From: Cephalopachus bancanus
Lineage: Eukaryota; Chordata; Mammalia; Primates; Tarsiidae
Assembly: GCA_027257055.1 (NCBI GenBank)
Contig: JAPVLO010000570.1
Span: 1,440,001-1,504,000, forward strand
DNA: 64,000 nt
Reading direction: 5' to 3'
Shown here: one piece after another, positions 23,010 through 35,247 of the stretch
Layout of the letters: the number at the start of each line of letters is the position of its first letter
How positions within the stretch are numbered: position 1 is the stretch's first letter
The notes under the pieces: generated by a model
Seen by the model: the letters and a program-made list of their open reading frames with translations, nothing else
Database searches by the model: none
What the model was told of the DNA's origin: nothing
Program-made: the position numbers and the translations under genes

Positions 23010-25187
23010 AAATAATTTTCTGGAAAGGAGGTTCGAGCTGACTGATTAGAGGGATTTGGCACTCACCCCTTCCAATAAAAAGAAACAAAATAATGAATAC
23101 ATAATCGTACTTTGAATAGACCATCAAAAACAGAACACAGGAATTCAACAGAAAAATGACAGGAAACACCTGAAGCCAGGAAGGAAAGGGAAGCAAGACA
23201 GTCAGCTGAGCTAGGAAACTAGAGAGACTCTACAATGTGCGAAAAGGGTAAGTGAGAAACATCCAGCAATCCACATTCCCACTGCAAATGTCTGCCTTCC
23301 TAACCTTGGGAGAGATTCTGGATTCCCATAGTCCCTGAAACTAACAAGGGAGCTACCTGAAGACTATGCAACAGCACTGAACTAGAAAGAGTGCTGCACA
23401 ACAGCACTACAGGATTTCACACATCCTTTGTGTCCTACACGACTATGTGCTGGTAACATTATGATACCTAAGTACCCGCAAGACTGAATCCCCGTGGCCC
23501 AATAGTTCCCACAGTTTTATATCTCCAGAGACCAAATTGGCACTGCTGGCTCACAGACACTGCTACTGCCAGCTGCTGCCACAAAGACCAAAGCATGAGC
23601 CACTAACAGCTATCTTCCTGCTTCCAACCCTAGGACTGCCATGTATTTACAACTACCTGAGGACAGGTTACTCCACCAGCAGCCACAATCTGTAAGCTCC
23701 TTCCACTAAAAGCAACCTTGCCCTCCTAAGCACCAAGGACACAGCACAGCTGCTGCTACCTCCACCTGAAAATTTTAGCAGGGGATTAAGGATCACCCTG
23801 TCACTGTTTACAAAGACAATGCCTTCATGTCACCAGTAATATCTGAAAAAATTCCTGCCTAATACGGTTTTGTATCCCTTCCCCAATTCCAGGAGCCTGA
23901 GAATTTCCCTACACCATCCAAAAATGTTGACACTCGAGTGCTCCTCCTAGGTACCTGAGGACAGGTTTATTTAGCCTACCACTATTATAACAACTGGCAC
24001 TAATTGAAACACAACATATGCAGGCTTTAGGACAGGCCTGGCCAGCACATCATAGCCACGGCATTGCAGCAATGCTTACTGCTTAGCAGGTTTTACCACC
24101 ACTGCTACTGTCATTGTTCTTGCTATGCTCATTATGCAGGGATCCAATAACCTACCAATTTACACAACCCCTGATGCCACTGCTGACATTTGAGCAAAAA
24201 GCCTGGAGGACTAAGAAGTGACTCACTAGTACCCAGTAACACTGGTGCCAGTGTATCCTGCCCTGGGGCCCAAGAAAAGGTATGGTCATCCCACTATTGC
24301 TACCATTTGTGTTCAAAGATGGCCCCACATTGCATTCCTATCATTAGAAAAACTTTACCACATCTACACCTTAAGCCATGGAAAAAACACAGAAACTACT
24401 GAAGCTGTTTGTAGCCAAAAAATTAATACAGACCCTGCACTACAGCATACACCCAGAATCAAAGCCAAAGTGTCTTACCCAACCAACATTGGAGATACAT
24501 TCTCAGTAAAAAGTACTCCACGAAAAAAGCAAATACAAAAGAAAATGAAAAGTCTGAATGATATACCACCAGATGCACAGATTTCAATGTAAGGGCACAA
24601 GAGACATGAAAAAACAAATGAATATGACACCTTCAAAGGAATGCCATAACTCTCCAATAACAAATTCCAATAAAAAATAAATTTATAAAATCACAAAATT
24701 CAAATTGATTATATTAAAGAAGCACAATGAGATATAAGAGAACACAGAAAAACTATACAAATAAATCAGAAAACAGAAATTAGAGACATGAATGAAAATG
24801 TTACAGATGAGATAGATATTATTAAAAAGAAACAGAAATCCTAGAAGTAAGAAATTCATTGACTAAAATAAAAATATATTTGAAAGCTTCAACAACAGAC
24901 TAGATAAAGCAGAAAAAATAATTTTGGAACCTAAAGGCATGTCTTCTGAAGTAACCCAATTAGAAAAGAAAAAAGAACAATGAATAAATGTGAATTAATG
25001 AAATCTACATGACATATAAGACACCAAAAAGGAAAAAATTTAAAAAGTCAGAGTCTCAGAAGGGGAAGCAAAAGCAAAGAAATACAAACTTATTTAACAA
25101 AATAATAACTAAAAACTTCCCAAATGCAGCTGGAGATTTATAAATCTCCAGAAGAAAGAGATATTCAGAGAGACAATCCAAAAAAAA
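23010..25187 (+). mobile_element. Ancient L1 (L1MA-like): 5' UTR and ORF1 region
   Basis: Start of a plus-strand L1 that continues, through many nested insertions, to 50592. 23010-24590 is a CCA/CTG-rich 5' UTR resembling 62400-62960 ('ctgcctggggcccaag'-type segments). From about 24600 it is A-rich ORF1 sequence full of stops. The exact 5' end is uncertain. It is interrupted at 25188 by an L1 3' fragment and resumes at about 25646, 26066, 28851, 30111, 47030 and 50203. Confidence 0.75.
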
Positions 25188-25645
25188 ATCATGTTTATTG
25201 CAACATTATTCATAATAGCAAAAATATGAAACCAACTGTGCTGCCATGAAAAGTGGAACGGATAAAGTGGTACATATATGTAATGGAATATTATGTAGCC
25301 ATAAATAAAAACAAAATTATGAACTTCTCATCAACTTGGATGGAATAAGAGTCTACAATACTCAGTGATCTATCACTGAAATAAAGATTTGAGTACTACA
25401 TGTACTCACTCATAAGCAGATCCTGAACATATATCATAATACTATAAGAAAGGGATTGACAGTAGTGGGATACTGTCAGGGAAGAAAGAAGGACACATAA
25501 CATAAATAAGTGTACCCAATCTTAAAGCAGGTGAAGTGGGGACCAAGGAGAGGCCCAAACTTTACCTGTATTATGACCACTTACCTAACCCTGAATTGTA
25601 CCCCACATCTATAAAATAAAAATAAATAAATAAATAAATAAATAA
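25188..25645 (+). mobile_element. Truncated L1 3' end nested in ancient L1
   Basis: Begins at 'atcatgtttattgcaacatt' of the ORF2 C-terminus and ends in an (AAAT)n tail at 25610-25644. Host sequence continues with 'gatcttctctatgatacatt'. Confidence 0.85.
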
Positions 25646-25770
25646 GATCTTCTCTATGATACATTATTTAGTCAAACTGCCAAAAGTCAATGATAAAAAG
25701 AAAAAATAAATAAAAAATATCAAACACAAAGCACTTACTTTAAGGGAATCTGAATCACATGAATAATAAT
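25646..25770 (+). mobile_element. Ancient L1, continuation
   Basis: ORF1-region sequence 'gtcaaactgccaaaagtcaa' typical of old L1s, between two nested insertions. Confidence 0.75.
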
Positions 25771-26065
25771 TTTTTTTTTTTTTTTTTTTGAGTTGGAGTC
25801 TCACTCTGTCACCCAGACTGGAGTGCAGTGGCCGCTCCCAGCCACCACAGCCTTGACCTGCTTGGCTCCGGTGATCCTTCTGCCTCAGCCTTCCGAGTAG
25901 CCGGAATTACAGGCATGCACTACCACGCCTGGCTGATTTTTTGATTTACTGTAGAGATGAGGTCTCACTGTCCAGGCAGGTCTCGAACCCGTGGGCTCAG
26001 GAAATCCACTCATCTCAGCCTCCCAAAGGCATGGGATTATAGGCTGAGCCACCGAGCCCGGCTGA
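25771..26065 (-). mobile_element. Dimeric Alu nested in ancient L1
   Basis: T tract at 25771-25789, then 'gagttggagtctcactctgt' and the left-arm end 'gagcccggc'. Same strepsirrhine-type variants as the other Alus. Confidence 0.93.
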
Positions 26066-26830
26066 TAAAAAATATTTTTAGCACAAATTTTATAGGTCAA
26101 AAGAGAAAGGGATGATATATTCAAAGTTCTTAAAAATGCCAACAAGGTACTACTATACCAAAAAAAAAAAAAGTTTATTCTTTATAAATGAAAGGAAAAG
26201 AAACTGTTTCTTAGACAAGCAATAGTTGAAGGAATGTATCACCACTAGATTAGTCCTATGAGAAATGTTAAGGGAGTTCTATCTCTGAATGCAAAAGGAC
26301 AATGTCTATAAATATCAAACACACAAAAATATAAAATTCACTGCTATATAAAACACACAATTATAATATAGAAAAGACATAAATAATACCACAAAAGAAA
26401 ACCATAAAGCCATAATAATAAACAATAAGAGAGAAAGGAACAAATGATTAATTGTACCCTAAATTTTTAAGATTAAAAAAAGAAACAGAGAAAAAGGACA
26501 AAGGATTTGCAAAAAAAAAAAAAAAAAAAGCAAAAACAAATCAATTAATAAAATGACAAAAATAAGTCTTCACATGGCAATAATAGCATTGAATGAAAAC
26601 AGATTAAACTTTTTATTTAAATTATACAGAAAAGGCAAATGGATAAAATACCATGACCCAATTATATGGTGTTTACAAGAAATTTATCTCACCTATAAGA
26701 CACATACAGATTAAAAATAAAAAGGTGAAAAAGAAAGTTATATACAAATGAAAACCAAGAGCAAGCAGGAGTAGCTAAATTTATATCAGATATAGTAAAC
26801 GTTAAGTCAAAAATTCAAAAAACAAACAAA
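26066..26830 (+). mobile_element. Ancient L1, ORF1-ORF2 junction region
   Basis: Includes the ORF2 N-terminal coding remnant 'ggcaaatggataaaatacca...cagattaaaaataaaaaggtg'. No open frame survives. Confidence 0.75.
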
Positions 26831-26841
26831 AAGACATTGTA

Positions 26842-28537
26842 TATGATGAATTGGTTGAGAAATTGAGGTTTTGCTTCTGGAATCTCAGTTCTATTCCATT
26901 GGTCTATATGCCTGCTTTTCTGCCATTACCAAGCTGTTTTGATTATCGTAGAATTACAGTAAAGTTTAAAGTCTGGTAGTGTGATACCTCCTGTTTTTTT
27001 TTTTTTTTTCCTGAGGATTGTTCTGGATATTCTTGGTTGTTTGTGTATCCATAAGAATTACTGTATTGTTTTTTCTAGATCTGAGAAGAATCTTGCTGGT
27101 ACTTTGATGGGTATTGCATTAAATCTGTAGATTGCCTTAGGTAAGATGGACATCTTCACAATGTTGATTCTTCCAATCCATGAGCATGGGATATTTTTCA
27201 CTTGTTTGCATCATCTTCAATTTCTTTGAGCAGTGTTTGGTAGTTTTCATTGTAAAGGTCATTCACGTCTCCAACAACAACCACTGGGGAGAGGACAATC
27301 TATTCAGTAAATGGTGCTGAGAAAACTGGCTGACCGCATGCAGAAGATTCAAACAAGACCCCTATCTATCCCCATACATAAAAATTAACTCTAAATGGAT
27401 CAGAGACCTAAATGTAAAACCTCAAACCATAAGAACTTAAGAAAATGCAGGACACACCCTTATGGAAGTTGGGACTGGCATCCAATTCCTGAGAAAAAAC
27501 CAAAATACACGGGCCATAAGAGATAAGACAGTCAAGTGGGACCTCGTTATACTGAAAAGCTTCTGCAAAGCCAAATAAACCATCAAGAGAGCAGGGAGAC
27601 AGCCCACAGACTGGGAAAAAGTATTTGCCAACTCCATGTCTGAAAAAGGCCTAACATCTAGGATCTACAAGGAACCCAAACATGCTGAAAAGAAAAAAAC
27701 AAACAACCCCATTACAAAGTGGGCAAAAGACATGAACAGACAATTCTCAAAAGAAGATATATGAGCAGCCAACAGATACATGAAGAAATGTTCATCCTCA
27801 CTAGTCATCAAGGAAATGCAAATTAAAATTACACTGAGATACCACCTAACTCCAGTCAGAATGGCCATCACCAATAACTCAAAAAATAACAGATGCTGGA
27901 GAGGATGTAGTGAAAAGGGAACATTTCGACACTGTTGGTGGGAGTGTAAACTAGTGCAGCCTCTGTGAAAATCAGTGTGACAAATCCTAGAAGCTCTAAA
28001 AATCGACCTTCCATACGACCCCGCAATCCCCCTACTGGGAATATACCTTGAGGAACTCAAATAACTCTATAAAAAAGATACTTGCACACGTATGTTTATC
28101 ACAGCATGTTCACAATAGCAAGATCATGGAACCAACCAACCTGTCCATCAAAAGAGGACTGGATTTAAATGTGGTACATATACATGATGGAGTACTACGC
28201 AGCCATAAAAAAGAACAAAATCATGAATTTTGCAGCAACCTGGATGGAATTAGAGTTTATAATACTGAGTGATCTCTCACAGAAACGAAGTTCTGAGTAT
28301 CACATGTTCTTACTCATAAGTGGACCTTGAACAACTATCGTAATATTACAAGAAAAGGATTGATGGTGGCAGGAAACTATGGGGGGACAAGGAGGGGAAG
28401 GAATGTGGGATTAATGGTAGTCAATATCTGGGGATGGGGGGTTACACCCCATCAACAAGGGTACCTGCACAATGCATATTTGTATACCTAAACTTTAACT
28501 GTACCCCACAATTTAAAAATAAAAATATGCATTAAAA
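26842..28537 (+). mobile_element. 5'-truncated L1 with 5' inversion (twin priming)
   Basis: 26842-27272 is in minus orientation (ORF2 RT/thumb, plus-strand 'gatgaattggttgagaaatt') and 27273-28537 in plus orientation (from 'aacaacaaccactggggaga' through the ORF2 C-terminus, 3' UTR and A-rich tail). In element coordinates the two parts are nearly adjacent (about 16 bp missing), which is the signature of twin priming. The TSD aagacattgta occurs at 26831-26841 and 28538-28548. Confidence 0.9.
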
Positions 28538-28548
28538 AAGACATTGTA

Positions 28549-28839
28549 GCCAGGTTCGGTGGCTCAGCCTGTAGTCCCGCACCTTTGGGATGCTGAGGTG
28601 AGTGGATTGCTTGAGCCCGTGGGTTCAAGACCCGCCTGGGGAACTTCGCGAGACCTCATCTCTACAATAAATCAAAAATTAGCTGGGCATGATAGCACTT
28701 GCCTGCAGTTCCAGCTACTTGGAAGGCTGAGGCGGAAGGATCACCGGAGCCCAGCAGGTCGAGGCTATGGTGGCCAGAAGTGGCCACTGCACTCCAGTCT
28801 GGGTGACAGAGTGAGACTCCAACTCAAAAAAAGAGAAAA
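28549..28839 (+). mobile_element. Dimeric Alu directly behind the inverted L1
   Basis: Starts 'gccaggttcggtggctcagc', ends 'ctccaactca' plus an A-rich tail. Flanked by aagacattgta at 28538-28548 and 28840-28850, so the same 11-bp target appears three times in a row with the L1 insertion. Confidence 0.93.
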
Positions 28840-28850
28840 AAGACATTGTA

Positions 28851-29820
28851 TAATTACAAAGCAATCAATCCAACAAGAGGATACAATAATTCTAAATATA
28901 TATGCATCCAACAAAGTTATACAAAGCATATATAACTACATCAAAAGAGAAAGACTCCAATGCAATAATAATTGCGAACATTAAAACCCTGTACTCACCA
29001 TAAAACAGATCACCTAAACATAATATAAACAACAAAATATTAAATTTAAACTGCAATTTAGGCAAAAATGACTTAAGGGGCATGTAGGGACATTTTATCC
29101 AACAGTTACATGATTCACGTTTTTCTCAACAACACATGGAACATTCTGCTGCATAGACCATAAATTAATACACAAAATAAGTTTCAGCACATTAAAAAAA
29201 TGAAAACTTAATTCATAGTAAGTATGGTCCCATACCACAATGGAATAAAACTAGAAATCAATGACAAGAGAAACTTTGAAAACTGTACAGGTGCATCAAA
29301 ATTAAACTACATGACCTTGAAAGACCATGTTTCAAAATGAAAATTTAGAGGAAAAGCAAAAAGTATTTTGAAACAAAAATGTAAGCACAACCTAAGAAAA
29401 CCTATGGAATACAGCAAAGCAGTGATGAGAAAAGTTCATAGCAATGAACGCCTACATCACAAAAGTAGGAAGATTACAAGTAAACAATCTAATTATGTAC
29501 CTCAAGAAATGAAAAAAAGTAAAAACAATTCAAGCTCAAAATTAATAGAAACAAAAGAATAATAAAGAACAGAGCAGAGTCAAATATAATTGACTCTAAA
29601 AAACAGTACAAAGGATCAACAAAATGAAAGTTGGTCCCTCAGAAAAGAGTCAATAAATTGCTAGCTACATTAACAAAGAAAAAAAGACAGAAGATCCAAC
29701 AAAAACAAAAGAGAAAAATTAAAACTAATGCCACAAACATAAAAAAGAAACATCAGAGATTATTATGAACTACTATACACTAACAAAGTGGAAAAACCTA
29801 GATAAAATCAGCAAATTCCT
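28851..29820 (+). mobile_element. Ancient L1, ORF2 endonuclease-linker remnant
   Basis: Includes 'aatatatatgcatccaacaa' and 'gtcccataccacaatggaat' of the endonuclease and the A-rich linker. No long open frame. Confidence 0.78.
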
Positions 29821-30108
29821 GCCAGGCTCAGTGGCTCAGCCTGGAATCCCGTGCCTTTGGGAGGCTGAGGTGAGTGGATTGCCTGAGTCCACGGGTTCGA
29901 GACCCGCCTGGGAAGCGAGACCTCATCTCTACAATAAATAAAAACAAATCAACCGGGCGTGGTAGCGCATGCCTGTAATTCTGGCTACTTGGAAGGCTGA
30001 GGCGGAAGGATTGCCGGATCCCAGCAGGTCGAGGCTGTGGTGGCCGGGAGTGGCCACTGCACTCCAGTCAGGGTGACAGAGTAAGACTACAACTCAAAAA
30101 AAAAAAAA
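29821..30108 (+). mobile_element. Dimeric Alu nested in ancient L1
   Basis: Left end 'gccaggctcagtggctcagc', right end 'ctacaactca' plus A tail. TSD agcaaattcct (29810-29820 and repeated just after the A tail, about 30113-30123). Confidence 0.93.
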
Positions 30109-30497
30109 AAAATTAGCAAATTCCTAAAATCATACAAACTACCAAGATTAAATCAGAATGAAATAAAAATCGGAACAGACCAATAACAAATAATAAGACT
30201 GAACAGTAATAAGACATATCTTCCAACAAAGTGAAGCCCAGAATGCTATGGTTTCACTACTAAATTCTACCAAACTTTCAAATAATAAATAATATCAGTT
30301 ATGCTCATACTACTTCAAAAACCTTCAAGAACAAGGAATTCTTAAAGCTCATCCTGAGAGGACAATATTACCCTGATACCAAAATCAGGGGGAAAAACAA
30401 CTACAGACCATTATCCCTGATTAGCATAGATGCAAATATTCTCAATAAAATACCAACAAACCAAATATAAAAGCACATCAATAAGCTAAAACACCCC
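30109..30497 (+). mobile_element. Ancient L1, RT N-terminal remnant
   Basis: 'ttaaagctcatcctgagagg' and 'accattatccctgattagca' correspond to the RT fingers region. Interrupted at about 30498. Confidence 0.75.
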
Positions 30498-33493
30498 TAC
30501 CCAAAATGACCAAGAAAAAGCCCAAATAAACACAATCAGAAATGCAAAGATTAAATCACAACTGACCTTTAAGAAATATAGAAGATTATCAGAGATTACT
30601 GTGCACATTGGTATGAAAACAAACTTGATAACCTAAATGAAATGGAGGACTTTCTAACATCACACAACCTCCCAAGGTTGAAATTAGAAGACATTGAGAC
30701 ATTAAATAAACAAATAACAACACAGGAAATTGACTCCACCATAATAAAATCATCTACAAAAAAAAAGTCCTTGACCAGATGGCTTTCCAGCAGAATTGTA
30801 CAAAACGTACAAGAAGGAACTGATACCAATTCTGTTGAAAGTATTCCAGGCAATTGAGAAAGTTGGAATTCTCCCCCAAATCATCATATGAAGCTAAAAT
30901 CACACTGATACCCAATCTCAGTAAAGATCCAACAACAACAGCAACAACAACAAAAAAAGAAAGAAAGAAAGAAAGAAAGAAATACCAATATTGCTAATGA
31001 GCATAGATACAAAAGTTCTCAACAAGATTCTAGCAAATCAGATCAAAGAACACATCTCAAAAATCATCCACCATGACCAAGTAGGCTTCATTCTAAGGAT
31101 ACAGGGCTGATTCAACATTCACAGGAATAAAAATGTAATTAAATACACCACAGATGAAAAATAAGAACTACATGATTATATCACCAGATGCAGAAAAAAA
31201 ATTTTGATAAAATCCAACATCATTTCTAGATAAAAAATCTTGGGGAAACCCCTTCGGGTCCCCTCCCACTGTGGGAGATTTTCTGTCCTCTCAATAAATC
31301 CTACTTTCTCAAAACAAACAAACAAACAAACAAACTTTTTTTAAAAGATAAAAACGCTTAAACACCTAGGTATAAAAGGAATATACCTCAAAATAGTAAG
31401 CATCATCAACAATAAACCCACAGCCAGCATTTTGCTAAACAGACAGAAACTGGAAACACTTCCCCTGAAAACAGGAATAAGACAAGGATGCCCTCTCTCA
31501 CCCCTCTTGTTCAAAATTGTGTTGGAAGTCCAGCTAGAGAAATTAGACAATCAAAGGAATCAGAGATATCCAAATAGGAAAAGAAAAAATTAATTATCCC
31601 TCTTTACTGATGATATGACCCTATATCTCCAAAATCCAAGAGAATCTTTCAAAAACCTTCTTGCACTGATAAAGGACATTGCAAAGTCTCATGGTACAAA
31701 ATAAATGTGCAAAACACTGTCATATTCTTACACACCAAAAAAAAAAAAGCAGAGAACAAAATTAAAAGCACAATTCCATTCACAATTGCCACAAAAAATT
31801 GAAATACCTTGGCATCTACCTAACCAAAGAAATAACAAAATTACAAAGAAAACTACAAAACACTGCTCAAAGAAATCCAAGAAGACACAAACAAATGGAA
31901 GAATATTCTATGCTTATGGAAAAGAAGAATCAACATTGTTAAATGTCCATCCTACCAAAGGCAATCTACAGATTCAATGCAATACCTATTAAATTACCAA
32001 CATCATTCTTCTCAGACCTGGAAATGACAATACAGAATTTCATATGGAAACATAAAGGACCCCAAATAACCAAAACAGTTCTTAGCAAAAGAAACAAAGT
32101 AGGAGGTATTGCACTTCCAGACTTCAAACTTTCCAATAAAGCTACAATAATCAAAACAGCCTGGTATTGTTACAAAAACATGTATACAGACTAATGGAAC
32201 AGTATTGAGATTCCGGAAATAAAACCTCAATTTATCAACCACCTCATCTTTGACAAAGCCTACAACAACAACCACTGGGGAGAGAAGAACCTATTCAGTA
32301 AATGGTGCTGGGAAATCTGGCTGACCACATAGAGAAGATTGAAAAAGGACCCACACCTATCACCATACACAAAAATAAGCTCTAAATGGATCAAAGATCT
32401 AAATGTAAAACCTCAAACTGTAAGAACCTTAGAGAGTGCAGTAGGCACCCTTATGGAAATTGGAACTGGCAACAAATTCTGATCAAAAGCCCAAGTGCCC
32501 ATGCCATAAGAGATAAGATAGACAAGTGGAACTCATAAAACTGAAAAGCTTCTGCAAAGCAAAAGAAACCATCAAGAGAGTGGGTAGACTGTCCACAGAA
32601 TGGGAAAAATTATTTGCCAACTTTATATCTGACAAAGGCCTAACATCCAAGATCTACAAGGAACTCAAACGCACTGAAAGGAAAAAAACAGTCACATTAA
32701 AAACTGGGCAAAAGACATGTACAGACACTTCTCAAAAGAAGATAAATGGGCAGCCAACAGAGACATGAGAAAGTGCTGTCTCACTAATCATCAGAGTAAT
32801 GCAAATCAAAACCACATTGAGATACCACCTAACTCCAGTAAGAATGACCATGATTAATAAAACAAACAATATCAGATGCTGGTGAGGATGCGGAGAAAAA
32901 GGAATGCTTCTCCACTCTGGTAGGAACGCAAACTGGTACAACCTCTTTGGAAAACAGTGTGAAAATTTCCAAAAGAACTAGAAATTGACCTTCTATATGA
33001 CTCAGCAATTCCCCTATTGGTAATATAGCCAGAGGAAGTCACATCATTCTACAAAAAAGATACCCACGCATGCATGTTTACTGAAGCACTATTCACAATA
33101 GCAAAAACATGGAACCAACTATGCTGCCCATTGAAACTGGACTGGATTAAAAAAAATATGGTACATATACACGATGGAATAGTATGTAGCCATAAAGAAG
33201 GACAAGCACATAGACTTTACAGCAACTTGGATGGATTTAGAGTGTGTTATACTCAGTGATCTATCACAGAAACAAAAAATCGAGTACCACATGTTCTCTC
33301 TCATAAGTGGACCCTGAACATTTACCATAATACTATAAGAAAGTGATTGGCAGTAGCAGGATATGGGTACCTGATCTGAAACCAGACAAAGTGAGAATCA
33401 AAGGAAGACCCAAACTTTACCTATACAATAACTGCTTGTTAACCTAAAACTGAATTGTATCCCACATCTTTAAAATAGAAAAAGAAAAAAAAA
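30498..33493 (+). mobile_element. 5'-truncated L1 (3 kb) nested in ancient L1
   Basis: Begins in the ORF2 linker ('gaccaagaaaaagcccaaat') and ends with an A-rich tail at 33470-33493. ORF2 remnants include 30642-30857 (MEDFLTSHNLPRLKLEDIE), 31943-32194 ([20 protein letters not shown]) and 33074-33259 (C-terminus, SNLDGFRVCYTQ). A (GAAA)n run lies at 30957-30981 and a short retroposed insert at 31237-31345 splits the RT. Confidence 0.9.
31237..31345 (+). mobile_element. Very short retroposed insert, R-region-like (copy A)
   Basis: Body 31239-31310 reads ggggaaaccccttcgggtcc, a CTCCCACTGTGGGAG palindrome, then AATAAA at 31293-31298 and an A-rich (AAAC)n tail about 15 bases later. TSD agataaaaa at 31228-31236 and 31346-31354 lies in L1 RT coding sequence, which continues cleanly after it. 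No Pol III A or B box is seen. A capped, polyadenylated source RNA is therefore likelier than a tRNA- or 7SL-type SINE. Confidence 0.8.
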
Positions 33494-33522
33494 GGTAATG
33501 CCCACTTGGAATCATGGTGTAT
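33494..33522 (-). repeat. Small inverted piece of the ancient L1 host
   Basis: In reverse complement it reads like the L1 RT phrase 'caccatgattccaagtgggc', which is missing between 30497 and 47031 of the host. It may be a 29-bp inversion made at an insertion junction. Confidence 0.4.
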
Positions 33523-35045
33523 TAGTTTTATTTTTTTAAATTTTAATTTAACAATGTGGGGCACAATTCAGGATTAGTTATACAAGTGGTTATCATACTG
33601 GTAATGTTTGGGCCTCACTTGGGTCCCAACTTTGCCTGTTTCAGATCAGGTACCCTTATTAATGTTGTGTCCCCCACCCCCACCCCACCCAGTAGTATCC
33701 TGCTATTGCCAATCCCTTTCTTAAAGTATTATGGTAATTGTTCAGAGTCCACTTAAGAGTGATAACATGGTACTCTGTTCTTTGTTTCTGTGATAGATCA
33801 TTGAGTATGATGGACTCTAAATCCATCTAAGTTGCAGTGCATTCCATGTTTGTCCTTTACCTGTTTTTGTCTTTTAGAAATTGCCATACTCTTTTCCAAA
33901 GAGATTGCACTAGTTGCATTCCCACTGTCAGTGTAGAAGTGTTTCTTTTCCTCCACACCCTCGCTGGCATCTATTGTTGGTTTTATTATTGATTGGCCAT
34001 TCTTACTGGGGTTAGGTGGTCTCTCAATGTGGTTTTGATTTACCTTTCTCTGATGATTACTGAGGTTGAGCACTTTTTCATGTGTCTGTTGGCTGCCCAT
34101 ATATCTTCTTTTGAGAAATGTCTAGTCACACCTTTTGTCCAGTTTTTCATGGGGCCATTTGATTTTTCCTTTTGGCAGGTTTGAGTTCCTTGTGGATCCT
34201 AGATGTTAGGCATTTGTCAGATATATGGTTGGCAAATTTTTTTTTTCTTCCCATTTTGTGAGCTGTCTCTCCATTCTCTTGATGGTTTCTTTTGCTTTGC
34301 AGAAGTTTTTCAGTTTGATGAGGTCCCACTTGTCTATCTTATCTCTTATGGCACAGGCACTTAGGGTTTTGATCAGGAATTAGTTGCCAGTTCCAATTTC
34401 CATTGTGGTGTCTCCTGCATTCTCTATGGTTCTTACAGTTTGAGGCTTTACATTTAGAGCTTTGATCCATCTGAGTTTATTTTTGTATATGGTAATAGGT
34501 AAGGATCCTCTTTCAATCTTCTGCATGTTGTCAGCCAGTTTTCCCAGAATCATTTACTGAATAGGTTCTCCTCTCCCCTGTAGTTGCTGTTGGAGACTTT
34601 GTCGAAGATGAGTTGGTTGAGAAATTGAGATTTTGCTTCCAGAATCTCTATTCAATTTCATTGGTCTATGTGCCTATTATTGTACCAATACCAGGTTGTT
34701 TTTATTATTGTAGCCTTATAGTAAAGGTTAAAGTCTGAAAGTGTGATACCTCTCACTTTGTTTCTTTTGCAATGAACTTTTTTTTTGGCTATCTGTGGTC
34801 ATTTATGTTCTGTTTGAATATCTGTATTTTCATTTCCAGGTTTGAGAAGAATGATGTTGGTAATTTAATGGATATTGAATGAATCAGATTGCCTTGGGGA
34901 GGACGGACATCTTAACAGTGTTGATTCTACCTATCCTTGAGCATGGAATATTTTTCCATTTGTGTCTTCTTGGATTTCTTTGAGCAGTGTTTTGTAGTTT
35001 TAATTGTAAAGGTCTTTCACTTCTCTGGTTAGGATGGTGCCGAGT

Positions 35046-35046
35046 T

Positions 35047-35126
<80 letters not shown>

Positions 35127-35182
35127 TCCTTCCTTCCTTCCTTCCTTCCTTCCTTCCTTCCTTCCTTCCTTCCTTCCTTCCT

Positions 35183-35238
<56 letters not shown>

Positions 35239-35247
35239 TTTTTTTGT
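35046..35247. repeat. (TTTC)n/(TTCC)n microsatellite, about 200 bp
   Basis: TTTC repeats flank a central block of TTCC repeats (about 35128-35183). It sits at the L1 ORF2 site 'ccaaggtatttcattttttgtggctattg', so it grew from the L1's own T/C-rich run. All open frames across it are repeat artefacts. Confidence 0.95.

Noticed and set aside
30957..30981. (GAAA)n run as a third case of the shared L1 microsatellite hot spot
   Set aside because: It lies at a different L1 position (after the RT 'ccaagc...gtaaagaccc' phrase), so it does not support the same-site finding.
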